From: Nymphaea colorata
Lineage: Eukaryota; Streptophyta; Magnoliopsida; Nymphaeales; Nymphaeaceae
Assembly (NCBI RefSeq): GCF_008831285.2
Contig: NC_045138.2
Coordinates: 38,121,115-38,185,114, forward strand
Length of the DNA: 64,000 nt
Direction of reading: 5' to 3'
The position numbers and the translations under genes are program-made. The stretch's first letter is position 1. Each line of letters opens with the position of its first letter. Below, piece by piece: positions 35,710 through 47,311 of the stretch. The notes under the pieces are model-generated. The model ran no database searches, was not told the DNA's origin, and saw only the letters and a list, made by a program, of their open reading frames with translations.

Positions 35710-37206
35710 ATGACAAGTTCCCTGGACGTCGTCGCGACCAAGAAGGCCGGAAGGGAAGAAGTAGAAGAAATTACAATTCCTTTTGATGTGGTGGCCGAGT
35801 TCATATTACCGAGAGTGGCCGCTAGGGACTTGTTGAGGTTCAGGTCGGTGTGCAAGTCTTGGCGGCAGCTCATCGATGACCCGAATTTCATTCACAACTA
35901 CCTCAGGCGGCACGACTTAACCCTCCATCAAGAACGCCCTCCTTCCTTTACGAGCATCAGAAATCAACACCATGTCCATCAAGTTATCGCCCACAGTTCA
36001 GGTTACCGCAAAATGGGACGGACAGAACGCGAAGGCTTATATTGCATCGACATGAACTGTTACCGCAAAATGGGACGGACAGAACGCGAAGGCTTATATT
36101 GCATGGACATAAAATGTGAGGGCACCAATGGCCGCATCAAAGACAACGATAAGCCTATCAAGATATTGGGATTGGAAGATTGCCCCAAAGACGCAGGGTT
36201 CAACATGCTACCCCCGTGTAAGGGTTTGGTCTTGTTTTTGAATAACAGTGCTCCTCTGTACCTGTGCAACCCTGCCACAGGTGAGTCTACCAGCCTGCCT
36301 CAGTCCAGTACTGCAGCACTGAGATGGCATGGCTTTTGCTATGGCTTTGGTTTTGATGATCGCAGCAAGGAGTTCAAGGTACTTCATGTATGGGATGTTC
36401 ATGATGATGAAGATGAGGTTGACTACCATGATTTACGAAGCTTAGGCAAAGATTGTTGCCATGAGATACTAAGCTTAGGCAAAGATTGTTCTTGGAGGCA
36501 GCTGGGCCCATTGCCGTTTCGCTGGTATAATTGCAATAGCCTTCATCCCGGCATCCCTTTCAACAGCAGCCTGCACTGGATCGTATGCGCTTGTGAGAAG
36601 ACATGGGGAGACAACTCTCTCATGGCGTTTGATCTTAGAAAGGAGGAATTCAAGCGGAAGGCGTTGCCGCCCAGGCTTGACAAGGCAGTTTACTTATCGT
36701 TGAGCCTAATAACCCTTGCTGAGGGTTGTCTGGGTCTCACGAGATATAAAGTTGGTGGGGAGGCAGGGAACATTGGATTGGATGTTTGGGTGCTGGCCGA
36801 TTATGAGAGCGAGATATGGACTAAACGACACCGCATTTCCTTCGCAAGCATTGGTTACGGGCTTGGGGATGTAGACGAAGAAGAAGAATACGTGAGCGAT
36901 AGTGATTCCGATAGTGAATGCTTTCCAGATCATTATCCAAGGATACTGATTATGGGAGAGCATGAAATCTTGCTCCGCTTCATCGGGGAAGCTCTGATGC
37001 TTCTCTATGATTTGGAGCAGAAAACGTCTCGAAAGTTTGTTGTTGATGGGTATGAGGAAATTTTTTTCTCAGAACTGCCTTCCACCTACGTCTATGAACA
37101 ACACCTTGGGTCAGCCTATTTCGTTTCTGCGCTCCGTAGTTGGTCTAGAATGATCTCCCTGAGAGAAGGGCAAGACAGAATTAATGCAGAAGCTTCCCCC
37201 GTTTGA
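35710..37206 (+). CDS. F-box/FBA-type protein, copy A (N-terminally shortened)
   Basis: A 498-residue frame. The F-box lies at about residues 21-61, with 'IPFDVVAEFILPRVAARDLL' then 'RFRSVCKSWRQLIDDPNFI'. An F-box-associated region follows, with 'KGLVLFLNNSAPLYLCNPATGES', 'YGFGFDDRSKEFKVLHVWD' and 'DVWVLADYES'. Such proteins are substrate adaptors of SCF ubiquitin ligases, and the substrate is unknown. The ancestral start at 35628 is lost: an extra T in the codon-5/6 T-run (35640-35643) gives a stop at 35643-35645. Translation would have to start at the in-frame ATG 35710, losing about 27 residues before the F-box. Copy A also has a 57-bp in-frame tandem duplication (36004-36060 and 36061-36117) and a short duplication near 36437-36485. 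It may be functional. Confidence 0.85.
   Translation: MTSSLDVVATKKAGREEVEEITIPFDVVAEFILPRVAARDLLRFRSVCKSWRQLIDDPNFIHNYLRRHDLTLHQERPPSFTSIRNQHHVHQVIAHSSGYRKMGRTEREGLYCIDMNCYRKMGRTEREGLYCMDIKCEGTNGRIKDNDKPIKILGLEDCPKDAGFNMLPPCKGLVLFLNNSAPLYLCNPATGESTSLPQSSTAALRWHGFCYGFGFDDRSKEFKVLHVWDVHDDEDEVDYHDLRSLGKDCCHEILSLGKDCSWRQLGPLPFRWYNCNSLHPGIPFNSSLHWIVCACEKTWGDNSLMAFDLRKEEFKRKALPPRLDKAVYLSLSLITLAEGCLGLTRYKVGGEAGNIGLDVWVLADYESEIWTKRHRISFASIGYGLGDVDEEEEYVSDSDSDSECFPDHYPRILIMGEHEILLRFIGEALMLLYDLEQKTSRKFVVDGYEEIFFSELPSTYVYEQHLGSAYFVSALRSWSRMISLREGQDRINAEASPV
36004..36117. repeat. 57-bp in-frame tandem duplication in F-box A
   Basis: Unit 36004-36060 is followed at once by a near-identical 36061-36117 and adds 19 residues ('YRKMGRTEREGLYC' motif twice). 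Copies B, C and D have the motif once or not at all. Confidence 0.9.
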
Positions 37207-37884
37207 AGACTCACCGCGTTGAATTGGGTGCATGCATGGCTACTCTAAACTGTAAAAGTGCTCATGTTAACCGAACAGAAAGAACCCTGCGGCTTGTTAT
37301 GCACCATCCGATGGTCTACAAGATTCATTTCTAGACTTGTTGGAATTAATAATTTCGTCTATATATCATTGATTTTTGCATTCAATTTTTCCACTTTGCT
37401 TGCTGACCTTAGGCCTATCTTCGGTCTACAATTTAAAAAAGGAGACCACTTTTTATGACCCCCGCAAAAAGAAGGACGCTTTTCATAAAATTGTTTATAT
37501 AGCTCATAAGTAAACTTGGGTTACCTTTAAGGGAAATGATAAATCTCATTTACTCCATCTAGCTTGATAGATAGATAGCTTCTTTTCTACTCTCTTGAGG
37601 TTCCTTGTTTTTAGGACCATAATCATCTGGCAAGCAAAATCCCAGATCTTTCATGCTTCCCACACTAACAGTTGCATGTGTTATCTTGCTCTAGGCGTTT
37701 GCATGTCTGCCAAAGTAAGCATTGAACATTAATGTATTGGGATCAGATCTGGATCTATTCAGAACTGAAAGAGAGCTCCGAGTGACCCCAGTATTGATCC
37801 AATGCCGATCCGCCGTATTCCATTCTAATCAGAGTCGCAACATAATGTTGCTCCACTTCCACCAGTCGCAACATAATGTTGCTG

Positions 37885-38480
37885 TCCGTGCCCCAGGTGA
37901 TTCGTATATTGCTTTCTTCGAATTTTCTTTCGATTCCATGTTTCTTTTTGAAGTTCTTATTTGGGCTGGTGCAAGAATTGGGACTACTTCCATTATAAAC
38001 AAGTATTAATAGCATTTGGAATCTATCTTTTATGAGAATAGCTTGAGGGGGATTAACAAAGTTGATTTTTGGTTTCAGGTGTATTTCCTTCGTTCACTCG
38101 TTTTCTTCGTCTTGGTACTATGGGTTTTTTGCTGATCATGAGTTTTGCTTGATTTTGTGATGGATCTATGTGGAGTATTGATATTTTCCCTGAACTGTTC
38201 TTTGTGGGTTTTATTATATCTACATTTTGAAGACTTTGTGGTTGTTGATTCATTGATATTGTTCTCGTGGTATTGGCACAGCTAATTTCCTTTTTATTTT
38301 TCTGGCAGAATTGAGGGTATTGCACCAAGAAATGTTTGGGCTTACAACTATTTTCTCATTTGAGGATTACGGCTAACATAGAACTGCCATTTTGTTGTAT
38401 TATGTACTTTTATTCACTTTCCTGTTGTTAAATATCAGCTTCAAGGGAACCTGTATTGGATGGACTCTATATCAAGGGGT
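37885..38480 (+). pseudogene. Captured fragment of the small membrane protein gene
   Basis: Sequence matching 30418-31070 (end of exon 1, the donor 'CAG|GTGATTCGTATATTGC', much of the intron, the acceptor 'aatatcag' and about 40 bp beyond) with scattered deletions. It sits directly after the F-box A 3' flank. The exon part is only about 20 bp and has a changed sequence, so no product is expected. Confidence 0.75.
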
Positions 38481-39231
38481 TGATATAAGTATTTGGTGTA
38501 TTCCTAGATGCCTAATAACATCCCGTTGCTACTAAGTGAAATAATTCTAATTAAAATAATTCTAATTAATGTAGAAGACTGATGTCGCATGTTTGTCTAA
38601 CCCATGGCCCATGAATAGAAAGCAGCTTAGGAAGAATGGTTAATTCATGCGAAAGTCTCCAAAAAGAAAAGTCAATGCATGCGAAAACTTCAGTGTGGAA
38701 GGATGACCAAAATTGCAATGTAATTCAAAAATGATATTGTGTACATTTTCATTTAAAAAAAGTCAATTACAGATTTTTCCTTCTTAAATTTAGCAATGCC
38801 ATAACCTTACGCTTCAAACTTATAAATCCAGTTTTGAATCATGTGGATAACATCCTGTTATTTCATTTTCTCGTAGTCTTATTAATCCATGCAAGAATTA
38901 ATTAGTTTATGGGCTGGTGGGTAAGTACGCACTCACAGATAGGCTCTCGCACGACTGCAGAAGTGCGATTACAGAACAGGGCGGATACTCAGGCCCTATT
39001 AATGAAGGAGAATGAAGATTCAATTGGGCAATCTTTTGCCAAATCACTTTCATTATTCATTTTTTAAATCACTATATAATAAACAAACGTCAAACCTTGG
39101 GGCATTATTTGACCATGGTTTAAAAAGGGTAAGAATATTGTTCAAAATATGAACAAGGCTCAACGTCTTTTTCTACGGCCAATCACATCAAACACGTTTA
39201 TGAATGGACAAACTGGAAATGGCTTCTACGC

Positions 39232-39535
39232 AGACCTGGGCAACTGGCCGGGCTGGCCCATCCGGCCTGAAACTCGGCCCGATAGCCCGGGTTCGGTCTG
39301 GCCAGTTGGGTAATAAAAAATAAATTTTAATTATAAAATAAAATTTTAGTAATATAAAATATATTTTTACTAATAAAATACATATTATTAAATTTTAAAA
39401 AATTTTAAAAATTATTTTTTAATTTATAAACGGGTCGGGCCGGGCCATACATCAGGCCTGGGCCCGGCCCGTACCTGGACCCGACCGGGCCAGGTACCGG
39501 GTATCCGATGGGTACCCGGCCCGTTGCCCAGGTCT
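39232..39535. mobile_element. hAT-like MITE
   Basis: About 304 bp. Its ends, AGACCTGGGCAACTGGCCGG and CCGGCCCGTTGCCCAGGTCT, form a GC-rich terminal inverted repeat around an AT-rich core. Blocks A and B have no insert at the matching place (near 33755 and 50165). Flanks 'cttctac' and 'cttgtac' look like an imperfect 7-8 bp target duplication. Confidence 0.75.
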
Positions 39536-39733
39536 ACTTGTACAACATCCAAATGGCTTTTATAAAAATATCAACCAGTTGTTGAGAATTTATTGAGTTG
39601 ATTTGAGATATATACATATAAATATATATTTCTAAATATCCAAATAATATGATTCATAGTCAATCCTTATCTAATTGGATAATTGATTCCAAAATATCTC
39701 CAATGTTCTATCCTCATATTATTCGTCTCTCTA

Positions 39734-39764
<31 letters not shown>

Positions 39765-40057
39765 ATTTGAGCACATTAACTATTTAGTTTGGCCATGATA
39801 TTAAAAAGAAAGAAAGTTATACGTACACTTCACATAGTAGACTAGACAATATAGTGTATCAACGCTGCGTGTTTGACTGTCTTTATGCAAAAATTCATGG
39901 CAATAAAATAGGTTAGTGATTTGTAAGATATCCAGTCATCTTCCTCGACAATCTCAACTAAATAAATCCAAATGGATATTGATCCCTAAATTCTTCTGCA
40001 GTATCCCAAATGGTGGACAGTTTATCCCGATCCTACTCCTCTCTCTTCTCTTGCTCG

Positions 40058-40065
40058 TTATATAA
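40058..40065 (+). promoter_or_regulatory. Orphan TATA box of the second F-box leader
   Basis: 'TTATATAA' in a promoter/leader segment near-identical to that of F-box A and conserved through the 5'UTR donor. No F-box coding region follows within 7 kb on this strand. Transcription from here would run into the tandem array. Confidence 0.5.
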
Positions 40066-40461
40066 GAGAGAACAGATCTCGGAGAGAGCGAAAAAGTTGT
40101 ATAAAACCTACGTTAGTCTCTATTTCTCAACGTGTGGGGAAGTGGCCACCGGTTGAAGGCCTCAAGGTGAATGTGCACTGCCTTTTCTTATTACCCATCA
40201 TCCAAATTATTTGGATTTTTGTGTCGTGTCAAGAAGCTTTAATGAGCCGAGTGAAGAATAATTCGTTACACAACCCACACAACAGCCGGGAGTTGAAAAA
40301 GAAAATTCAAAAAAAATTCTTAAATTGGTGAGAGACAAAAAAAAAAAAACACAAAAACAACAAAAATGGAAAAACCTATCTAGGTGTACTGGTTACTACA
40401 TCGGTGAAAAATGAAAAAAAAGAAAGATAAACTCCAAAACAATAAAAAAGCAAAAACTTAG

Positions 40462-40511
40462 CTACGTGTAGCAGAAGTTGATGTTTCTACGTGTAGCAGA
40501 AGTTGATGTTT
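40462..40511. repeat. 25-bp tandem duplication before the array
   Basis: The unit 'ctacgtgtagcagaagttga' (25 bp in full) occurs twice in succession just before the first array unit. Confidence 0.9.
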
Positions 40512-40533
40512 CATCTTCTGTTGTTGAACCTTT

Positions 40534-43500
40534 CTTGATAAGAAAGCAAGGCTCGCCACTTTAGTATCTATAAAACCACCACCATGTAATTTGATTTTAC
40601 TTTAACGCTGTAGCATAAAGCTTTCAGGTGGTGTGTGAAATAGTAAAAATATATCTCGAGACCTTTTAGTCACCACAAGAACATTACTTTTTTTGTCGTC
40701 CATCATCAATGCAATTTCAACTTTAAACATTTCTTGATAAGAAAACAAGACTTGCCACTCCAGTTTCAATAAAACCACCACCATGTAACTTGGTTTTCCT
40801 TTAACGCTACAACACAAAACTTCCAAGTAGTGCATGAAATAGTAAAAGTATCTCGAGACCTTTTTGTCACCACAAAAACCATATTTTTTTTGTCATTCAT
40901 CCTCAATGCAATTTAAACTATATACCTTTCTTGATAAGAAGTCAAGATTTGCCACTTTAAGTTCTATAAAATCACCATCATGTAACTTGATTTTTCTTTA
41001 ACGCTGCAACATAAAACTTTCAAGTGGTGAGTGAAATAGTAAAAGTATCTTGATAACTTTTTGTTACCACAAAAACCTTATTTTTTTTTGTCGTTCATCC
41101 TTAATGCAGTTTCTACTCTGGACCTTTCTTGATAAGAAGGTAAGACTCGCCACTTTAGTTTATATAAAACCACCACCATGCAACTTGATTTTCTTTTAAC
41201 GCTGCAACATAAAGCTTTCAGGTGGTATGTGAAATAGTAAAAGTATATTGATACATTTTTTGCCACCACAAGAACCTTACTTTTTTTTATCGTTCATCCT
41301 CAATATAATTTCAACTCAAGACTTTTCTTCATAAAAAGGTAAGACTTGCCACTTTGGTTTATATAAAACTATTACCGTGCAACTTGATTTTCAACGCTGC
41401 AACATAAAGCTTCCATGTGGTGCATGAAATAGTAAAAGTATCTCGAGACTTTTTTGTCACCACAAGAACCTTACTTTTTTTGTCGTCCATCTTCAATGCA
41501 ATTTTAACTCTGCACCTTTCTTGATAAAAAGGCAAGACTCGCCACTTTGGTTTCTATAAAACCAACACCATATAACTTTATTTTTCTTTAATGCTGCTGC
41601 GTAAAGCTTCCACGTGGTACGTGAAATAGTAAAACTATCTCGAGACCATTTTGTCATCACAAAAACTTTACTTTTTTGTCGTCCATCTTTAATGCAATTT
41701 CAACTTTCGACCTTTTTTGATAAAAAGACAAAACTCGCCACTTTAGTTTCTACAAAACCACCATGTGTAACTTGATTTTCCTTTAACGCTACAATATAAA
41801 ACTTTCAGTTGGTGCATTAAATAATAAAAGTATTTCGAGATCTTTTTGTCACTACAAGGACCTTACTTTTTTTGTCGTCCATCTTCAATGCAATTTCAGT
41901 TCTAGACCTTTTTTGATAAGAAAGAAAGACTTGCCACTTTGGTTTCTATAAAACCACCACCATGTAACATGATTTTCTTTTAACGCTGCTTTCAGGTGGT
42001 GCGTGAAATGGTAAAAGTATCTCGATACCTTTTTGTCACCATAAGAACCTTACTTTTTTTGTCGTTCATTCTCAGTGGAATTTCTACTCTTAACGTTTCT
42101 TAATAAAAAGACAAAACTTGCCACTTTGGTTTCTATAAAACTACCACCATGTAACTTGATTTTCCTTTAACGTTGCAACATAAAACTTTCAGGTGGTGCG
42201 TTAAATAATAAAAGTATTTCGAGACCTTTTTGTCACTACAAGAACCTTACTTTTTTTGTCGTCCATCGTCAATGCAATTTCAACTCTAAAACTTTTTTGA
42301 TAAGAAGGCAAGACTCGCCACTTTGGTTTCTATAAAATTACCACCATGTAACTTGATTTTTCTTTAACGTTGCAGTATAAAGCTTTCTGGTGCGTGAAAT
42401 AGTAAAAGTATCTTGAGACTTTTTTGTCACCACAAAAACCTTATTTTTTTTCTCGGTCATTTTTAATACAATTTCAACTATAAGAAAGTAAGACTCACCA
42501 CTTTGGTTTATATAAAATCGCCACCATGCAACTTGATTTTCCTTTAACGCTGCAACATAAAGCTTCTACGTGGTGCGTGAAATAGTAAAAATATCTCGAG
42601 ATCTTTTTGTCACTAGATGAACCTGACTTTTTTTGTCGTCCATTTTTCAATGCAATTTCAACTTTAGACCTTTCGTGACAAGAAGACAAGACTCGTCACT
42701 TTAGTTTTTATAAAATCACAACATGGAACTTGACTTTTCTTTAACGCTACAACATAAAGCTTCCAGGTGGTGCGTGAAATAGTAAAAGTATTTTCAAACC
42801 TTTTTGTCACCACAAAAACCTTATTTTTTTTGTTCGTCCATTTTCAATGCAATTTCAACTCTGGAACTTTCTTGATAAGAAGACAAGACTCGTCGTTTCT
42901 ATAAAATCACCATATATAGCTTGATTTTTTCTTACAGTGCAACATAAAGCTTCTAGGTAGTGCGTTAAATAGCAAAAGTATTTCGAGACCTTTTTGTCAC
43001 CACAAGGTCCATACATTTTTTGTCGTCCATCCTCAATGCAATTTCAACTCTAGACCTTTCTTGATAAGAAAACAAAACTGTCACTTTCGTTTTTATAAAA
43101 CCACCATCATATAACATGATTTTCCTTTAACGATGAAGTATAAAGTTTACATGTGGTGCGTGAAATAGTAAAAGTATTTTGAGACCTTTTTGATATCAAC
43201 ATTACTTTTTTTGCTGTTTATCCTCAATGCAATTTCAAGTCTACACCTTTCTTGATAAGAAGACATGATTTGCCACTTTGGTTTCTATAAAACCACCACA
43301 TGTAACTTGATTTTCGCTTAACGTTGCAACATAAAGCTTCAAGGTAGTGCGTGAAATAGTAAAAGTATTTCGAGACTTTTTTGTCACTACAAAAACCTTA
43401 CTTTTTTTGTCGTCCATTCTCAATGCAATTTCAACTGTAGACCTTTCTTGATAAGAAAGTAAGACTCGCTACTTTGGTTTATATTAAACCACCGTCATGT

Positions 43501-43640
43501 AACTTAATTTTCTTTTAATGTTGCAACATGAAAATTACAAGTAATGTGTAAAATAGTAAAATATCTCAAGACCTTTTTATCACCATAAGAACTTTACTTC
43601 TTTTGTCGTTCATCTCAATGCAATTTCAACTCCATTACTT
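40534..43640. repeat. Tandem array, 16 units of about 194 bp
   Basis: Units start at a 'cttgataag'-like word near 40534, 40733, 40930, 41128, 41327, 41520, 41716, 41912, 42099, 42296, 42477, 42674, 42871, 43060, 43251 and 43447 (mean spacing 194 bp). Each contains 'gccacttt', 'ttaacgctgcaacataaagc', 'gtgaaatagtaaaagtat', 'tttttgtcacca' and 'gtcgtccat..caatgcaattt'. Units are diverged by substitutions and small indels, with no frame preserved across units. It is a satellite-like array of unknown origin and function. Confidence 0.95.
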
Positions 43641-44194
43641 TGAACTTGTTCTTGTTGTTGGGGAGTCAAATGCACAACCAATCTTTCGTTTGCTGCTTGC
43701 ACAAAAGCAAAATGAGAAACGACATCTGATTTAGTCAGCGTCTTCGTAAATAAAAATTGTATGTTTTCTACATTCAAATATGGATAATCATTCAGATTAA
43801 GCGGAATGAGATGAAGAAAATCAGTCTACTTATTTTTCATTTCTCTTTTAGTGTTCCTGAAAGTCATAATAAACAAGCAAGAAGATGAACAAAATGAAAC
43901 GCGAAAATCACAGACAAATGACACACAAAGCAAGAAGAGGCAAAGAAAACGAAAGGCTCACGTAGAAAGACAAAACAACACAAAAAGACAAAAAAATTGA
44001 AAGCGAACTTATTATTTATAATGAAACCACCACCATATTCATGTGAAATGCATTTGCCCTTAATTGAAACGATTACAAAGATATTTACTATTCACACAAA
44101 AAAATTTGTTTGATTTTGATAGAGAAAGTACTAACTACTGAGCACAAAAAACCTATTGGTTTGAACAGATAAGACCGGGAACACGATGGTCGCC
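43641..44194. other. Spacer between array and block B
   Basis: A-rich noncoding sequence. I see no gene or repeat structure in it. Confidence 0.5.
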
Positions 44195-45269
44195 ATCTGC
44201 CGTGGCACAAGCTAAGGTTTTATGGAAAATGCCAGCACCCATGTGAGTAGGACTCGACTCGTACAACTCACACCACTCGTGCCCTGATGACAAATATTAT
44301 GGCGTAGGCCCAAATTTCAACTTTCTTTTTCATAATACGATTGTTCTTTCTCGAACTTTCAGCTTAGCCCTTTTACTATTTACATTTTTATCAACGTAGA
44401 AAAAATTTCTGCATTGACCATGCTGAATGAGAACTGTTGGTTGTTTCACCACACAGCTTAGTAGTTAGTATGAGGCAATCTTGAGGAAAAAAACCTTCTG
44501 TATTTACAAAAGAAAAAAAAAAAAACTCTTTGCAAGCAGAAAAGAGGCTGTCCCCACCTTCAGCCAAATTGCTTACTGCTACAAAAAAAAAAGTTCTTTT
44601 GAGGGTGGGGGCTCAGTTTTCATTTTTTTGGGGTGAAAGGAAGTTGGGGCTCAGTTCTACCAAACTATAAGACACCTCCACAAAACCCAGATCATTACCA
44701 TGACTAATCCAAAGTTGTTGACTATATGTTTAGTGTTTTGTTAAAAACAAACAAAAATTAGTATGTAACAACAAAAGGAGAACGATATATTAGGCTGATG
44801 GCAGATTAGACTCATAGTAACTAACAGCGTAGTCTTGGACACTGAAAGATTGTTTGACATCAACAACGTTTTGCAAGTCTTTCACTTGCAGAAAAGCCGT
44901 ACTTTTTTTTTTCCTGCAACCCTAAGGTCGAAAGCTACGATGACCTCCAATGTGAAGTAATATATTTCAATAAGGACAAACCAGCTTCCACTCCAGTGAG
45001 CCTCTGAAAATGAAACTGACCAAATTTCAAAAGGTAAAACACAAATAAAAAATGTTGAAATAGTAGACGGATTGTCCCCATATGTAATAAAAAAAATGCT
45101 TTTTTCACTGGAAAATACACATAAGTAGTTGTTCTATAACTTTTTACTGAATGCATTTAACTAATGGATCATCTTGGTTTAACTTGCAATTCGAAAAGAG
45201 GGATCTAAGTTGCATATGAGAACCGATGGATCTAAAGGTGAAAGTTGAATTTTGAAATGGAGTATTTAC

Positions 45270-45294
45270 GGGGGGGGGGGGGGGGGGGGGGGGG
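45270..45294. repeat. G25 homopolymer
   Basis: Twenty-five consecutive G. The same position in block C (about 52680) has only four G in an otherwise matching 'tatttacg..tagggtttatta' context. Confidence 0.9.
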
Positions 45295-45874
45295 TAGGGT
45301 TTATTAAAGCGTCTTAAAAAAATAATGAAAAGTTTGGGCGGCAAAAATGAATTAAAGAATCCATATGAGGCATGAACTTAACTGTGAACTCTTTCTTAGG
45401 AGGAAGGGAGGGTTTCGGTTCTTGCCTGCATAGTCGTCCTGCTTACCCTACTTCTAACGTTAGAAGTTTTCTGTTTTGAGTGCAAATGTTCTTATTACAT
45501 TTTAAAATAAAAACAAGCTATGAACTATGTCATTAATTCCTTTTGACTGCCTTCAATCTGTGAACTATGTTATTAATTCATTTTGGCTGCCTTCAAGAAA
45601 TGATGTGATGTTAAATTTTTTATCTTTTTAAGTGAATCAAATATAAAAGAAATTTGAACACCTGCACTTGAAGAAAGCAGTACTTTTTTAATGTTTTCTT
45701 GTGGGAGGGACCATATACCTAAGGTTTTAGTTTGTAGACCAATGACACACCTAGCTCATAAAGAAACAATAATAATACTTTAAAAAATACTTATTAAACC
45801 AAAAGATTAGAATTTTCCACCAAGTCATTTCTGTCAAAAATTCAATATTTTCGCTTTAACAACCAGGTTAAAGT

Positions 45875-45876
<2 letters not shown>

Positions 45877-45937
<61 letters not shown>
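45877..45937. repeat. (TA)n microsatellite
   Basis: About 30 TA units. The matching place in block C (near 53200-53210) has five. Confidence 0.9.
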
Positions 45938-45940
<3 letters not shown>

Positions 45941-47311
45941 CTTACTGGTTCTTAATGGAAAACAAATCCTATTTTGAAAGTGAGGAGGATAGATGTAAAG
46001 GGAAAAAATAAATTCATTTATTGAATATTTTGTATTAAAGTAAGAGCCCTCTACTTTTTATAAAAATACTTTTCTTAAAGTTTTAATATATCAAATATTA
46101 AAACGAACAATAATTTATGTATAGGATGAAATGATTGCAACAACATTGTTTGGTGATATTATTTTTAAAATTATAGATTTCTTATTTTAAAACAACTCGT
46201 GTCAGTAATCATTTTCATTTATTTGAAATTATGCAAACAACGGGAGGCGTCCTACGTGACCATTTTGAAAGAGGGAAAGGAGAAAGGAGAAAGGAGATTG
46301 AGAAAAAGCTAGTGGGCAGAAGAATCACTTTTTTGAAATTATTTCTTAAAAAGTTTAATAAGAAGCAAAAAAAAAAACCAACTTGGCCGGTGAGTTTCTG
46401 AAACAGGGTGAAGAAAGCATTTGATGGTGCAGCCTAGGCCCAAACAAGAAGAAGATGGTGGCGGCTGAGAAGAGACTTCGGAAGCTTGAAAAGAAATTAC
46501 AAATAAAAAAATTGCAAAGAGTTAAGGCGAGTATTTCTTTTAGTATTGTATTCTTGACCCTAAGCATGCCTCGTTCCATGAGCTTTTCAAAACCCATCGT
46601 CTTCACCGTCGTTTTTTCTTTGTGCTTCGTTTCACGAGCTACTGTATCTCCGAGAATATCTTTTGTTTTCTCTCGAATAATGGACGAAAAAATCCTACAC
46701 CTGGACCCAAGTGGAGCAACGTTATGTTGCGACTCCCATTAGAATGGAATACGGCGGATCGGCATTAGATCAGGTCACTCGGAGCTCTCTTTCAGTTTTG
46801 AATAGATGATCATAATGCACTGAAACAGCGGGAGGCATGGAAGATCTAGGATTTTGCTTGCCCGATTGTTATGGTTGTGAAAACAAGGAACTTCAAGAAA
46901 GTAGGAAAGAAGCTATCTATCTAACTAGATGCAGTAAAATTGGAGATCTGAAGCAATACCTTATTGCACCAAATTATATGTTTATCATTTGACTTTTGGG
47001 CTATATTAACAATTTTATGAAAAGTGTCATTCCCTTTGAGGGGGGTTATAACAAGTAGTTTATTCTAAATTATAGACGAAAGGTAGGCCTAGGGTCAGCA
47101 AGCAAAGTTTTGAGAGAGCAAAGTGAGAAAATTGAATGCAAGAATCAACGATATATAGATGAAATTATCCATTCCAACAAGTCGAGAATTGAATCTTGTA
47201 GTCTATCGAATGGTGCATAACAAGCCAAAGGGTTTTTTTTGTTCATGTTAACATGAGAACTCTTGCAATTTAGAGAAGCCATGCGTGCACCTAACACAAC
47301 GCGGTGAGTCT

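Larger units (their letters stand above)
32735..38480 (+). repeat. Segmental block A
   Basis: Contents in order: a 32735-33340 segment (recurs inverted at 56880-57330 and partly at 50680-50800), a 33340-33660 segment (inverted at 50340-50600 and 56370-56660; direct at 38930-39060), AT-rich DNA with hairpins, promoter and 5' leader (34820-35004), the F-box gene, a 3' flank whose 37560-37870 part recurs inverted at 46700-46920, and a captured piece of the small membrane protein gene (37885-38480). Confidence 0.8.
38930..40200 (+). repeat. Second copy of the F-box upstream region, without F-box
   Basis: It repeats, in direct orientation, the 33480-35005 part of block A: the 'cacgactgcagaagtgcga' segment, the 'atctaattggataattgat' segment, the promoter and the leader up to the CAAG|GTGA donor (about 40168). 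It is interrupted by a MITE at 39232-39535. It is followed by simple A-rich DNA and the 194-bp tandem array, not by an F-box frame. Confidence 0.8.

Noticed and set aside
40534-43640. Tandem array as CRISPR-like or as a repeat-protein gene
   Set aside because: Units are about 194 bp with no short-repeat/unique-spacer pattern, the genome is eukaryotic, and reading frames break within and between units.
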